This document shows, piece by piece, positions 45,028 through 53,694 of a stretch of DNA of 64,000 nt. The translations under genes and the position numbers were made by a program. Origin of the DNA: Fictibacillus sp. b24. GTDB taxonomy: Bacteria; Bacillota; Bacilli; Bacillales; Fictibacillaceae. The notes beneath the pieces are model-generated. The model saw only the letters and a program-made list of their open reading frames with translations, did no database searches and was not told where the DNA came from. The stretch lies in NCBI RefSeq assembly GCF_030348825.1, contig NZ_JAUCES010000005.1:1488001-1552000 (forward strand). Direction: 5' to 3'. Each line of letters starts with the position of its first letter. Position 1 is the first letter of the stretch.

Positions 45028-47438
45028 TGAAGGGTGTAATTATGGCAGGCGGAAAAGGAACACGCTTAAGACCTCTTACATGCAATATGCCTAAACCAAT
45101 GGTGCCAATGCTTCATAAACCTGTTATGGAATATGGAATTGAACTACTAAAGAAATTTGGTATTACAGATATTGCCGTTACGGTACATTATCTGCCGGAT
45201 GCAATTAAAAACTATTTTGGCAACGGCCGTGACTTTGGTGTAAACCTTCATTACTTTGTAGAAGACTCCCCGCTCGGAACAGCAGGTTCGATCAAAAATG
45301 CTGAAGAATTTTTAGATGAGCGTTTTATTGTAATCAGCGGTGATGCTTTAACTGATTTTGATCTTGCTAAAGGGATTCATTTTCATGAAGAAAACAATTC
45401 GTTGGCTACGATCTTCATGAAACAAGTAGATTCCCCACTGGAATATGGCGTGATCATGACGAATCAAGAAGGAAAGATTATACGCTTTCTTGAAAAGCCA
45501 AGCTGGAATGAAGTATTCAGTGATACGGTAAATACGGGGATTTATGTATTAGAGCCGGAAGTGTTTAACTATATCGAAAAAGATGTTCCAGTTGATTTTA
45601 GTAAAGATCTGTTTCCTTTACTTATGAAAGAAGACAAAAACCTTTTTGGGTACCAAGCAGAAGGCTACTGGTCTGATATTGGAAGTCTGCAGCAGTACCG
45701 CCAATCTCATTACGACATGTTAAACGGTCTTGTTAATCTTCCGTTTTCAGGAAAAGAACATGAACCAGGAGTTTGGGTTGGTGAAAATGTCTTTATCGAA
45801 GACGGCGCAGTCATTGATGCACCTGTCAGTATCGCGGATGGAGCAGTGATCAGGAAGGGTGCGCATATCGGGAAATTATCTGTTGTTGGAAAAAACAGTG
45901 TTGTCAGCACCGGAAGTTCATTAAAGAAAACCGTCTTATGGAATGATGTATTTGTAGGTGATCAGTGTGAATTAAGAGGAGCTACAATTGCAAACGGTAC
46001 GAAAGTAGAAAAAGATGCTTCTGTATTTGAACATGCGGTTGTTGGTAATCATTGTACAATCGGAAGAAACGCAACACTTAAACCAGATGTGAAAATTTGG
46101 CCTGAAAAAGAAATTTTCGAAGAAGCCCTCGTTCATACTTCTATCGTATGGGGAAAAAAGGCGACTAAATCTTTGTTCGGCTCTCGAGGTGTATCTGGCA
46201 TTGCTAATGTGGAAATTACACCTGATTACATTGCTCGACTGGCTTCAGCATATGGAGCTGTTCTGCCTTATGGATCACAGATTATCATTGCTAGTGACTC
46301 CCATGATTTTTCAGTTATGATCAAGCAGTCCTTCATCCAAGGTCTTCATTCATCAGGGGTGCATACCCTGGATATCAGTCCTACAGTTGCACCTGTTGTT
46401 CGTTTTTCGATTGAAGAAGAACGTTTAGAAGGTGGAGTATATGTAAGGTTCTCCAATCCTACAGGAGAAAAGCAGCTGATGATCGAGTTTTATGATAATA
46501 AAGGGCTTCCGATTCACTCTGATCTTGAAAGAAAAATCGAAAATGCGTATTGGCAGGAAGATTATCGACGTGCTTCATTTGACCGAATCGGAAAAGGTGC
46601 AGTTCAAGCGAACAAACACGAAGACTATATATCTGCTCTTTTAGAAGAAATACAAGAAAAAGGAATTCAAGAAGCCAAGTTTCGTGTAGTGGTCAATTAC
46701 AATCATCAACCCTATTTAAACTTTATTCCTAACCTATATAATCGCCTTAACTGCGAGATCTTAACGGCTCCATATCAAACAAAGCCTGAGGAAATGGCAT
46801 CCTTTGTAAGAGTAACGAATGCCAACATCGGTGTTCTGATTGGAGAAGCGGGAGAAACATTACGTCTCATTACAGAGACAGGTGAAGTGCTTGATGAAGA
46901 GACGATGCTTGCTCTATATGTATTTACAGCATTTTCACAAGGCAAACAAAAAGAGATGGCGATTCCGGTTTACGGATCTTCAGCGCTAGACTCTATTGCT
47001 GAACGCTTAAAGGGGAAATTAATTAGAACGAAAGCCAACCCTAGATCGATTATGGAAGTTGGAAAAGGTGTTCTAAATTACCAATATGATGCTCAATATG
47101 CTTTTGTTCATATTTTAGAAATTATGGCTATGCAAAAGATCACCCTATCTGAACTGGTAAAGATGCTGCCAGATGTGCATATGTTAAGAGAATATGTACC
47201 GTGTCCAAAAGACAAGAAGGGAAGAGTGATGCGAAGACTGATGGAGGACATACGAGATAATAATGTAGAGTTGCTCGATGGTATCAAAGTCTTTCATCCT
47301 GAGGGTGGCTGGACGCTAATATTGCCAGATGTTGAACAGCCTGTATTTACGGTTTATTCACAGAACAAAGACCCTGAACAAGCGAAACAAGCTGCATCGC
47401 AATATATCGAAAAAATTCAGTTGTATCAGCAGGTGTAA
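45027..47438 (+). CDS. Sugar-1-phosphate nucleotidyltransferase fused to a degenerate phosphohexomutase domain
   Basis: 803 residues. Residues 1-230 are a nucleotidyltransferase (AGGKGTRLRPLT signature, ISGDALTDFD, LEKPSWNEVFSDTVNTGIYV), followed by left-handed beta-helix repeats (about 245-370), then from 381 a phosphoglucomutase/phosphomannomutase-like domain. In the last part the catalytic serine loop (usually TASHNP) reads RFSNPTGEK and the metal loop (usually DGDxDR) reads IGEAGETLR, so mutase activity is probably lost. It resembles the ManC/PMM-like fusions of cyanobacteria and actinobacteria. Co-transcribed with both neighbours (1-nt overlap, 3-nt gap). It could provide or sense an NDP-glucose or NDP-mannose for the GT4 domain. 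Confidence 0.85.
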   Translation: MKGVIMAGGKGTRLRPLTCNMPKPMVPMLHKPVMEYGIELLKKFGITDIAVTVHYLPDAIKNYFGNGRDFGVNLHYFVEDSPLGTAGSIKNAEEFLDERFIVISGDALTDFDLAKGIHFHEENNSLATIFMKQVDSPLEYGVIMTNQEGKIIRFLEKPSWNEVFSDTVNTGIYVLEPEVFNYIEKDVPVDFSKDLFPLLMKEDKNLFGYQAEGYWSDIGSLQQYRQSHYDMLNGLVNLPFSGKEHEPGVWVGENVFIEDGAVIDAPVSIADGAVIRKGAHIGKLSVVGKNSVVSTGSSLKKTVLWNDVFVGDQCELRGATIANGTKVEKDASVFEHAVVGNHCTIGRNATLKPDVKIWPEKEIFEEALVHTSIVWGKKATKSLFGSRGVSGIANVEITPDYIARLASAYGAVLPYGSQIIIASDSHDFSVMIKQSFIQGLHSSGVHTLDISPTVAPVVRFSIEEERLEGGVYVRFSNPTGEKQLMIEFYDNKGLPIHSDLERKIENAYWQEDYRRASFDRIGKGAVQANKHEDYISALLEEIQEKGIQEAKFRVVVNYNHQPYLNFIPNLYNRLNCEILTAPYQTKPEEMASFVRVTNANIGVLIGEAGETLRLITETGEVLDEETMLALYVFTAFSQGKQKEMAIPVYGSSALDSIAERLKGKLIRTKANPRSIMEVGKGVLNYQYDAQYAFVHILEIMAMQKITLSELVKMLPDVHMLREYVPCPKDKKGRVMRRLMEDIRDNNVELLDGIKVFHPEGGWTLILPDVEQPVFTVYSQNKDPEQAKQAASQYIEKIQLYQQV

Positions 47439-47441
47439 TGT

Positions 47442-49424
47442 ATGCCAAGACATTTGGTTTTAGGTAACGGAAATTTATTAATCAATTTAGATGAGCATTT
47501 GCAGATCAGAGACATCTATTATCCTTACGTCGGTCAGCAAAATCATGTGCAGGGGCATGTTAACCGCTTAGGAGCCAGTATTAATGGCTCCTTTTCTTGG
47601 CTTTCCTCAAAAGAATGGATTATTGAGCCAGGATATCACGATGATTCACTTGTAACTCTTTCATATGCTAGAAACAATAAAGAAGGCGTGACCCTTAAAA
47701 TAGAAGATGCCGTTCATCAAAGAGAAAACATGTTTATGCGCAGGATTACTGTTCACAATGAGTCGTATGAGGAAAAAAAGATTAAACTCTTTTTTCATCA
47801 GGATCTATCGATTTATGAAAATGAAGTTGGAGACACTGCCTATTATGATCCAGAAAAATCAGTGATCATCCACTATAAAAAGAATCGGTACTTTTTGTTT
47901 ACTGCTTCTTTCGACCAAAAAGGGATTGACCAGTATACGACAGGTGTCAAACGATTCTTAAGTGCAGAAGGAACATGGAAAGATGCTGAGGATGGGCATC
48001 TACATGTGAACCCGATCGCACAGGGGTCAGTAGATAGTACTTTTTCTGTGGAAGGAATTGTTCCTCCTCATGGAAAAGGTGACGCATATTATGCGTTAAC
48101 TGTTGGCAAAAGCAGAGAAGAAGTGTTTTCGCTATATGATTATCTCATGGAGATCGGACCTTCTTTAACCTTAGATAAAATCGACGTTTATTGGCGGAGA
48201 TGGGTGAATAAAACGAAAGTTAACCCATGCAACCTATCTGATGAACTACTGAATCTATATAACCGCAGTTTACTCATCATACGTACTCAAACGAACGAGA
48301 ACGGATATATCATAGCTGCTAATGATTCCGATATTCAGCATTATAATCGTGACCATTATAGCTATATGTGGCCAAGGGATGGTGCCTTAATAGCAGCAGC
48401 TGTTGCTAAGGCTGGTTTTCACGGCATGGTGAAAAACTTTTATCGTCGGTGTGCAGATGTTTTAACAAAAGAAGGCTATCTTCATCATAAATATAACCCT
48501 GATGGATCGATTGGATCATCTTGGCACCCTATGATTAACAAAGATGGTGCTAGTCAGCTGCCGATTCAGGAAGATGAAACCGCTCTTGTTCTGTGGGCGT
48601 TTTGGGAGCATTACAAAGAAACAGGAGATATTGAGTTTGCACAGTCTCTTTATCGATCACTTGTTAGGCCAAGTGCGAGATTTTTGCTTCAATATATGCA
48701 GGATGAATTAGATCTTCCTATGCCATCGTATGATTTATGGGAAGAAAGAAGAGGAATCTTTACCTTTACAGCTAGCAGTGTTTATGGCGGACTCATGGCA
48801 GCTCATTCATTCGCAACATTATTTGGTGAAGATGATCGTGCAGAACGGTATAAAAATGGTGCGGATCGTATAAAAGCAGGAATGGAAAAACATTTGTACG
48901 ATGAAGGAGCAGGCAGATTTTTAAGAGGCATCTACTTATTAGATGATAATGCGTATAAGAAAGACTTTACCATGGAATCCAGTATGTATGCTCTCTTTGC
49001 ATTTGGTGTTTATCCAGCTGATGATGAGCGAGTTGTTCGAACGATGCACCAGATGAATGAAGAGTTAAGCATTAAGTCAGGTGTAGGCGGAATTGCAAGA
49101 TATACAAATGATTATTACTTTCAGCAAACGCATGATATGGCAAGAGCTCCAGGGAATCCTTGGCTTATCTGCACACTCTGGCTGGCAAAGTGGCATATTC
49201 AATACGCTAAGTCTATTTCTGACCTAGAACGACCTCATGAAATATTGCGCTGGGTACAGCAGCATAGCTTTTCAACAGGTGTATTACCTGAACAGCTTCA
49301 TCCGTTTACTGGTGAAGCATTGTCAGTTGCGCCTTTAACATGGTCACATGCCACATATGTAGACGTTTTGAAAGAATATACGAAAGTCTACGAGAAACTT
49401 TCGCAAAACTCACTTGCTCGTTAG
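47442..49424 (+). CDS. GH15 glucoamylase/trehalase-type hydrolase
   Basis: 660 residues, intracellular (no signal peptide). An N-terminal beta-sandwich domain (NGNLLINLDEHLQIRDIYYPYVGQ ... ) is followed by the (alpha/alpha)6 barrel from about residue 270. NRDHYSYMWPRDGALIAAA is the substrate-site segment; the catalytic pair appears to be Glu in LWEERRG (434/435) and Glu617 in VLPEQLHPFTG. Bacterial and archaeal GH15 enzymes of this shape hydrolyse maltodextrins or trehalose; which one is not decidable by eye. It is the last gene of the operon and no terminator is evident before the rpmG promoter. Confidence 0.9.
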   Translation: MPRHLVLGNGNLLINLDEHLQIRDIYYPYVGQQNHVQGHVNRLGASINGSFSWLSSKEWIIEPGYHDDSLVTLSYARNNKEGVTLKIEDAVHQRENMFMRRITVHNESYEEKKIKLFFHQDLSIYENEVGDTAYYDPEKSVIIHYKKNRYFLFTASFDQKGIDQYTTGVKRFLSAEGTWKDAEDGHLHVNPIAQGSVDSTFSVEGIVPPHGKGDAYYALTVGKSREEVFSLYDYLMEIGPSLTLDKIDVYWRRWVNKTKVNPCNLSDELLNLYNRSLLIIRTQTNENGYIIAANDSDIQHYNRDHYSYMWPRDGALIAAAVAKAGFHGMVKNFYRRCADVLTKEGYLHHKYNPDGSIGSSWHPMINKDGASQLPIQEDETALVLWAFWEHYKETGDIEFAQSLYRSLVRPSARFLLQYMQDELDLPMPSYDLWEERRGIFTFTASSVYGGLMAAHSFATLFGEDDRAERYKNGADRIKAGMEKHLYDEGAGRFLRGIYLLDDNAYKKDFTMESSMYALFAFGVYPADDERVVRTMHQMNEELSIKSGVGGIARYTNDYYFQQTHDMARAPGNPWLICTLWLAKWHIQYAKSISDLERPHEILRWVQQHSFSTGVLPEQLHPFTGEALSVAPLTWSHATYVDVLKEYTKVYEKLSQNSLAR

Positions 49425-49432
49425 AAAAGAAT

Positions 49433-49461
49433 TTGTTATCATGTTATGGTATGGTTTAATA
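49433..49461 (+). promoter_or_regulatory. Putative rpmG promoter
   Basis: TTGTTA and TTAATA with 17-bp spacing, immediately after the GH15 gene. Confidence 0.5.
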
Positions 49462-49524
49462 GAGAATAATGACTGTTAGTAACCATGATTATGTACTTTG
49501 GTAAAGATGTGGAGGGAAACAACA

Positions 49525-49674
49525 ATGCGTGTAAACATTACTTTAGCTTGTACTGAAACTGGTGATCGTAACTACATCACTACTAAAAACAAGCGTACGA
49601 ATCCAGACCGTTTAGAGCTTAAAAAATACAGCCCGCGTTTAAAGAAATACACAGTTCACCGTGAAACGAAGTAA
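49525..49674 (+). CDS. rpmG: Ribosomal protein bL33, zinc-free paralogue
   Basis: 49-residue protein [17 protein letters not shown]... ending HRETK. It is the bL33 family, but the two CxxC knuckles of the zinc form are broken: the first reads CTET and the second YSPRLKK, so only one cysteine remains. This is a C-minus form, which bacilli use when zinc is scarce. ATG 49525 follows GGAGGG. A strong terminator follows. I saw no Zur box within 100 bp upstream. Confidence 0.93.
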   Translation: MRVNITLACTETGDRNYITTKNKRTNPDRLELKKYSPRLKKYTVHRETK

Positions 49675-49684
49675 TTTCACTTAG

Positions 49685-49726
49685 AAACGCCTGATACCCA
49701 TGTAAATGAGGGATCAGGCGTTTTTT
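49685..49726 (+). terminator. Terminator after rpmG
   Basis: AACGCCTGAT and ATCAGGCGTT arms followed by T4. Confidence 0.9.
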
Positions 49727-49801
49727 CATACTCAAAAATTTCAATACATACATAGCTGCGTGATATGATAAATACATCACTTTATTAGAGGTGTTTTATA
49801 G

Positions 49802-50359
49802 ATGAATAAATCTGAATGGCGAAAAAAAATAAAACAAATGTTGCTTTTGACAAAAGAGGATGAAAGAAGAAAAAAAAGCAAGGCGATCTCTAATCTTCTA
49901 TTTGAAACCGAAGAATGGAATAAAGCACAAAGTGTCGGAATTACCGTTGCAAGAAAATTTGAATTAGATACGTCCTTTATTATTAAAAAGGCATGGGAAG
50001 AAGGAAAGAAAGTCGGTGTTCCTAAGTGTTATTCTGCAGAAAAACAAATGCAATTTAGAGAAATGCGTTCATATGACGAACTTGAAAATGTTTACATGGA
50101 TTTATTTGAACCTAGAATGGATGCGACTCAGCTTATTACTTCTGACCAAATAGATTTGATCATCGTTCCTGGACTAGTGTTTGATAGGAGAGGATATAGG
50201 ATCGGATACGGCGGTGGTTATTATGATCGTTATTTGCAAACGTATCAAGGATTAAAAATTTCACTTGCATACTCCTTTCAAACGACAGATACACTTCCGC
50301 ACGAAGAATTTGATATTCCAGTTGATCACATCATTACGGAAGATGGACGTTTTATTTAA
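49802..50359 (+). CDS. yqgN: 5-formyltetrahydrofolate cyclo-ligase
   Basis: ATP-dependent conversion of 5-formyl-THF to 5,10-methenyl-THF. The 185-residue protein has the N-terminal Lys/Arg-rich nucleotide-binding helix (MNKSEWRKKIKQML...), VPKCYS, and the family signature IVPGLVFDRRGYRIGYGGGYYDRYL. Its TAA overlaps the next ATG by one base. Position equals yqgN of B. subtilis. It precedes a DUF92 membrane protein and mobA in one run of coupled genes. Confidence 0.94.
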   Translation: MNKSEWRKKIKQMLLLTKEDERRKKSKAISNLLFETEEWNKAQSVGITVARKFELDTSFIIKKAWEEGKKVGVPKCYSAEKQMQFREMRSYDELENVYMDLFEPRMDATQLITSDQIDLIIVPGLVFDRRGYRIGYGGGYYDRYLQTYQGLKISLAYSFQTTDTLPHEEFDIPVDHIITEDGRFI

Positions 50360-51144
50360 TGGAAATCATTTTAGGCGGGATTGCTCTGCTTTCACTTTTA
50401 TCTGCAATACTTAAATGGCTGACGGTTCCGGGAAGTATAACAGCTTTCATATTGGGATTTATCATTTTTAAAGCGTTTGACTGGCAAGGGCTGGTTATAT
50501 TAGGTGTATTTTTTATAACTTCTACGTTATTAACAAAATGGAAAAGAGATTTAAAGCGAGACGAAAAAGCACTGCATTCTGAAGAAAAAAAGGGAAGATC
50601 AGCTGGACAAGTGCTGGCTAATGGAGGTGCTGCTCTAATCGCTGCAGCATGTCACACGGCAATACCGAATCCTGTTTGGCTCATTATGTACACTGCAGCT
50701 TTTGCGACAGCCACAGCTGATACGTGGGCTTCTGAAATCGGTGTTCTATCAAAAAAGAAACCATTCCATATAAAAGAGTGGAAGACTGTAGATCGCGGGC
50801 TGTCTGGAGCGATCTCAAGTTTAGGTACTTTTGCGGCTGCTCTAGGTGCCCTTTTGATCGGTTTTAGTTTTTATATTCTTTTTGACACGTCATTTCTTGT
50901 TGCGCTTTGTATTGCTATTTCTGGTTTCGTTGGCAACCTAGCTGACACCGTATTTGGGGCCTGGTTTGAACAAAAGTTCTTTTGCTCAATGTGTAAAAAG
51001 GAAACAGAGAGCCGAGTGCACTGTGGAAAGAAAACAACAAGGATATATGGGGTTTCTTGGGTGTCAAACAATCTTGTGAATTTCACTTCAACTCTAATCG
51101 GTGGAATGATTGCGGGGGGGCTATATATATGGATAAACCTATGA
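50359..51144 (+). CDS. DUF92 (TMEM19-like) membrane protein
   Basis: 261-residue protein with about six membrane helices. The family motif ATADTWASEIG and the DRGLSGAISSLGTFAAALGALLIG segment are present, plus a cysteine-rich hydrophilic loop (FFCSMCKKETESRVHCGKK), an odd possible metal site. The family includes phytyl/farnesyl-phosphate kinases in cyanobacteria and plants, but function in bacilli is unproven. Start ATG shares one base with yqgN's stop. Its end overlaps the mobA start. Confidence 0.85.
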   Translation: MEIILGGIALLSLLSAILKWLTVPGSITAFILGFIIFKAFDWQGLVILGVFFITSTLLTKWKRDLKRDEKALHSEEKKGRSAGQVLANGGAALIAAACHTAIPNPVWLIMYTAAFATATADTWASEIGVLSKKKPFHIKEWKTVDRGLSGAISSLGTFAAALGALLIGFSFYILFDTSFLVALCIAISGFVGNLADTVFGAWFEQKFFCSMCKKETESRVHCGKKTTRIYGVSWVSNNLVNFTSTLIGGMIAGGLYIWINL

Positions 51145-51734
51145 GCTGTGTAGGTGTCGTTATAGCAGGGGGTAAGTCTCGGAGGTTTGGAAGTCCAAAA
51201 GTGTTTGCGGAATGGAATAACAAAACTTTTTTTGAGCATTCAATGAATTCCATCGCTCCTCTTTCAGATAACCTTATAGCTGTGGTCAGGGAGGAATGGA
51301 TACAAGCATTACAACCTTACAATATTAATTACAATGCCGAAATCATTACAGATATCGATTCTTTTAAAGGAAATGGTCCTTTAGCAGGCATCTATAGCGC
51401 AATGATGCAAATAAAAGCCGATTATTATTTGGTCTCACCTTGTGACATGCCGAGAATGAGCAGCAGCATGTATGAAAAATGGCTAAAAATTGCTATGGAT
51501 CATCCAGAGTATGATTGTGTTGTTCCGCTTTGGGAAGGGAAAGTATATCCGCTTAACGGTGTATATAAACGAACATGCTTCCCTGATATAGAAACATGCT
51601 TAAGGAATCAGACGTACAAGGTCTTAAGCTTACTGAAACGTAAAAACACCCATTATATAGAAATTAGCGAAGATGAAGAGTGCTTTTTTCACAATGTAAA
51701 TACAAAAGAAGAGCTTTTGAATTTGACGGATTAA
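51129..51734 (+). CDS. mobA: Molybdenum cofactor guanylyltransferase MobA-like
   Basis: 201-residue nucleotidyltransferase. N-terminal VVIAGGKSRRFGSPK is the GTP-binding signature, and PLAGIYSAM and SPCDMPRM supply the metal-binding aspartate. It would attach GMP to molybdopterin, but no other Moco gene is in the window, so an NTP-transferase with another substrate is possible. I chose ATG 51129 (GGGGGG upstream); ATG 51141 is an alternative. It overlaps the DUF92 gene by 16 bp. Confidence 0.82.
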   Translation: MDKPMSCVGVVIAGGKSRRFGSPKVFAEWNNKTFFEHSMNSIAPLSDNLIAVVREEWIQALQPYNINYNAEIITDIDSFKGNGPLAGIYSAMMQIKADYYLVSPCDMPRMSSSMYEKWLKIAMDHPEYDCVVPLWEGKVYPLNGVYKRTCFPDIETCLRNQTYKVLSLLKRKNTHYIEISEDEECFFHNVNTKEELLNLTD

Positions 51735-51832
51735 TAAATGTACGAGAAAAAATGATTAGAGGTATATTGTCAGGACCAATGACGAATAAAATGCGAAAAT
51801 AAAACAGAAAGTAGTAGCAAGGAGGTTTTTAT

Positions 51833-52009
51833 ATGAAAGGGTTTGTGATTAAAAGTTTTTTGTTATTCCTTGCTATTATGCTTGGCTACAGAATGAGATA
51901 TCGCATGATGAATATGGCTCTTGGTCAACCGCTAATCCGAAGGTTCTTAGTAGGAAGCGCCATGTCTTTTCCAGGATTGCGCTCTAAAATGATGGACGAA
52001 CTTATTTAG
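51833..52009 (+). CDS. Small 58-residue membrane protein of unknown function
   Basis: ATG 51833 follows AAGGAGG (51819-51825). The protein MKGFVIKSFLLFLAIMLGYRM... has one hydrophobic helix (about 5-18) followed by a basic amphipathic segment ending in MMDELI. I do not recognise a family. It sits between mobA and the HAD gene, whose ATG comes 2 nt after its stop, so they are likely co-transcribed. Confidence 0.7.
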   Translation: MKGFVIKSFLLFLAIMLGYRMRYRMMNMALGQPLIRRFLVGSAMSFPGLRSKMMDELI

Positions 52010-52011
52010 AT

Positions 52012-52761
52012 ATGCAATCTGCTAAAAAAGCTGCTTTCTTTTTTGATTTAGATAATACAATGTTTGATTATGAAGCCTCCTTTAAGAAGGCTTCTTTGTT
52101 TGCATTTCATACAATTACGAATAACAAATGGAACGATACCCCAATGGTGGAAAAGTGGTTCACTTATTATAAGGCATATTGTGATTTGTTTTGGTCAGCT
52201 TATGAAAAGGAAGTGATATCACGTCAAGAATACCAAAGAAAACGGCTGCTTTCTTCATTTAAGGCAATAGGTTTAAAGAGCTTTTGTGATGCACAGATCC
52301 AGTATTATCAAAAAGTTTTTGAAAAAAGTGTTCCTTCTGAAGTGGAACCCTTTGTATGGATAAAAGAAATCTTTCAGCGATTAGACCAGCTAGGAGTCTT
52401 AATTGGAATTATTTCAAACGGTGATTCGATAATTCAGAGGGAAAAAATAAAAAATTTAAAATTACATATACCAGAGATGAACATTTATATATCATCCGAA
52501 ATAAATGTTGCAAAACCAAATCCCGATATCTTCCATTTTGTCAAAAACTGTACGGATGCTGAAGTTTATCACTATGTTGGAGATGCTTTTGATTTAGATA
52601 TTGTGCCTGCAGTACAAGCTGGTTGGACTGCCATATGGTGGAACCCGCTCAAGCAGCCCGCGGCTGTTAACCACTCCTCCATTTACAATTGCACATCAAG
52701 CAGTGATTTGATTGAAGTCATTAAGAAATGTATTGAATCAGCTGGATATTCTCTCCATTAG
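52012..52761 (+). CDS. HAD-family hydrolase (YjjG-like)
   Basis: 249-residue HAD phosphatase with cap 1 insertion. Motif I FFFDLDNTMFD (Asp12, Asp14), motif II IISNGD, motif III lysine in EINVAKPNPDIFHF, motif IV VGDAFDLDIVPAVQAG. The YjjG/YfnB group dephosphorylates nucleotides; substrate here is unknown. It starts 2 nt after the 58-residue gene. Its last 41 bp overlap the convergent minus-strand gene, with no terminator between them. Confidence 0.85.
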   Translation: MQSAKKAAFFFDLDNTMFDYEASFKKASLFAFHTITNNKWNDTPMVEKWFTYYKAYCDLFWSAYEKEVISRQEYQRKRLLSSFKAIGLKSFCDAQIQYYQKVFEKSVPSEVEPFVWIKEIFQRLDQLGVLIGIISNGDSIIQREKIKNLKLHIPEMNIYISSEINVAKPNPDIFHFVKNCTDAEVYHYVGDAFDLDIVPAVQAGWTAIWWNPLKQPAAVNHSSIYNCTSSSDLIEVIKKCIESAGYSLH

Positions 52762-53584
52762 CGGTTTGAAGCAGTACGAATAAATACTTTTTATCTTTAC
52801 TGATTAAAATGAATGGCATAGAACTTCCGATCGGACTTATTTTTTGTCCGTTCTTTGTCGTGATTCCTAAAAAGTAGTTTTTGTATAATCCTTCCCAAAG
52901 CTTTCCTATTATCTCTTGGCTCTTTGCTTGAGAAAAACCAGGCAGGGATTTAACATTGTAATCTGTTAAAGATTCTAATGAGATCACATTATAGTTATTA
53001 AGATCGATCTGATAATAATTTGCTGCTTGTGTAAGTGTTCCTTGTAGGTATTGATTCGTTTTTTCATCTAATGCATTTTTTGCTCTTCTCTCTAGTGCGT
53101 TATTAGGGGTTTGAAATCCAGAATAAGATTGGCCAATCACAGATGTATACAAAAAATCATGGCTCATTTGCTGAACAGAGCGATACTTTTCTTCGTTTAA
53201 ATGAATTTCTCCTTGATGATAAGAGATGGCCTCCCAAAGTCCAGGATCTGTACTTTTAATGTCTTTTTCCAAATCAATTGATTTTGCAGATGTTTTCCAT
53301 TCAGTCATTTTGTTGATTAACTTTCCGTTTTCAAAGATCATAGCGATGTCCTGCCGCAGATAAACCCGTTCAGATGTCTCAGAATTTACTTTCCAAAGTA
53401 ATTCGTAGCTTGTCGGTGTACCTTTTACGAATGAAAGGTCTGTTGTTGCCTTTGAAAAGGAGAATGAGCTGTCTAAAGGAAAGAATGTAATACTTTCACG
53501 AGCTTCTTTTTTAACAAACGGCTGGTAGATGATTCCTATTACAAGTATAATAATCAGCAGATAGATTGAAATTTTCCACTTCAT
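52721..53584 (-). CDS. Uncharacterised membrane-anchored protein
   Basis: 287-residue protein with an N-terminal helix (ISIYLLIIILVIGIIYQPF) and a large extracytoplasmic part rich in Ser, Tyr and Gln, without cysteines or catalytic motifs that I recognise. Not identified; the yqgU neighbourhood is a positional guess only. ATG 53584 (minus) follows AGGAGG. It overlaps the convergent HAD gene by 41 bp at its 3' end. Confidence 0.75.
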   Translation of the reverse strand: MKWKISIYLLIIILVIGIIYQPFVKKEARESITFFPLDSSFSFSKATTDLSFVKGTPTSYELLWKVNSETSERVYLRQDIAMIFENGKLINKMTEWKTSAKSIDLEKDIKSTDPGLWEAISYHQGEIHLNEEKYRSVQQMSHDFLYTSVIGQSYSGFQTPNNALERRAKNALDEKTNQYLQGTLTQAANYYQIDLNNYNVISLESLTDYNVKSLPGFSQAKSQEIIGKLWEGLYKNYFLGITTKNGQKISPIGSSMPFILISKDKKYLFVLLQTANGENIQLIQYIS

Positions 53585-53694
53585 ACGTTAGGCCTCCTAT
53601 AGGACAAACTTGTTCCTAAATTCTATGCAGAATTTTAAAAAATAGAAGACGGAGTAGCAGAAAACGCAGGAGTGGAAACGAGAGGAGAAAAGGT

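Noticed and set aside
44912..45094. Small frame across the GH57-GT4/nucleotidyltransferase junction
   Set aside because: Out-of-frame shadow of two real genes that overlap by one base.
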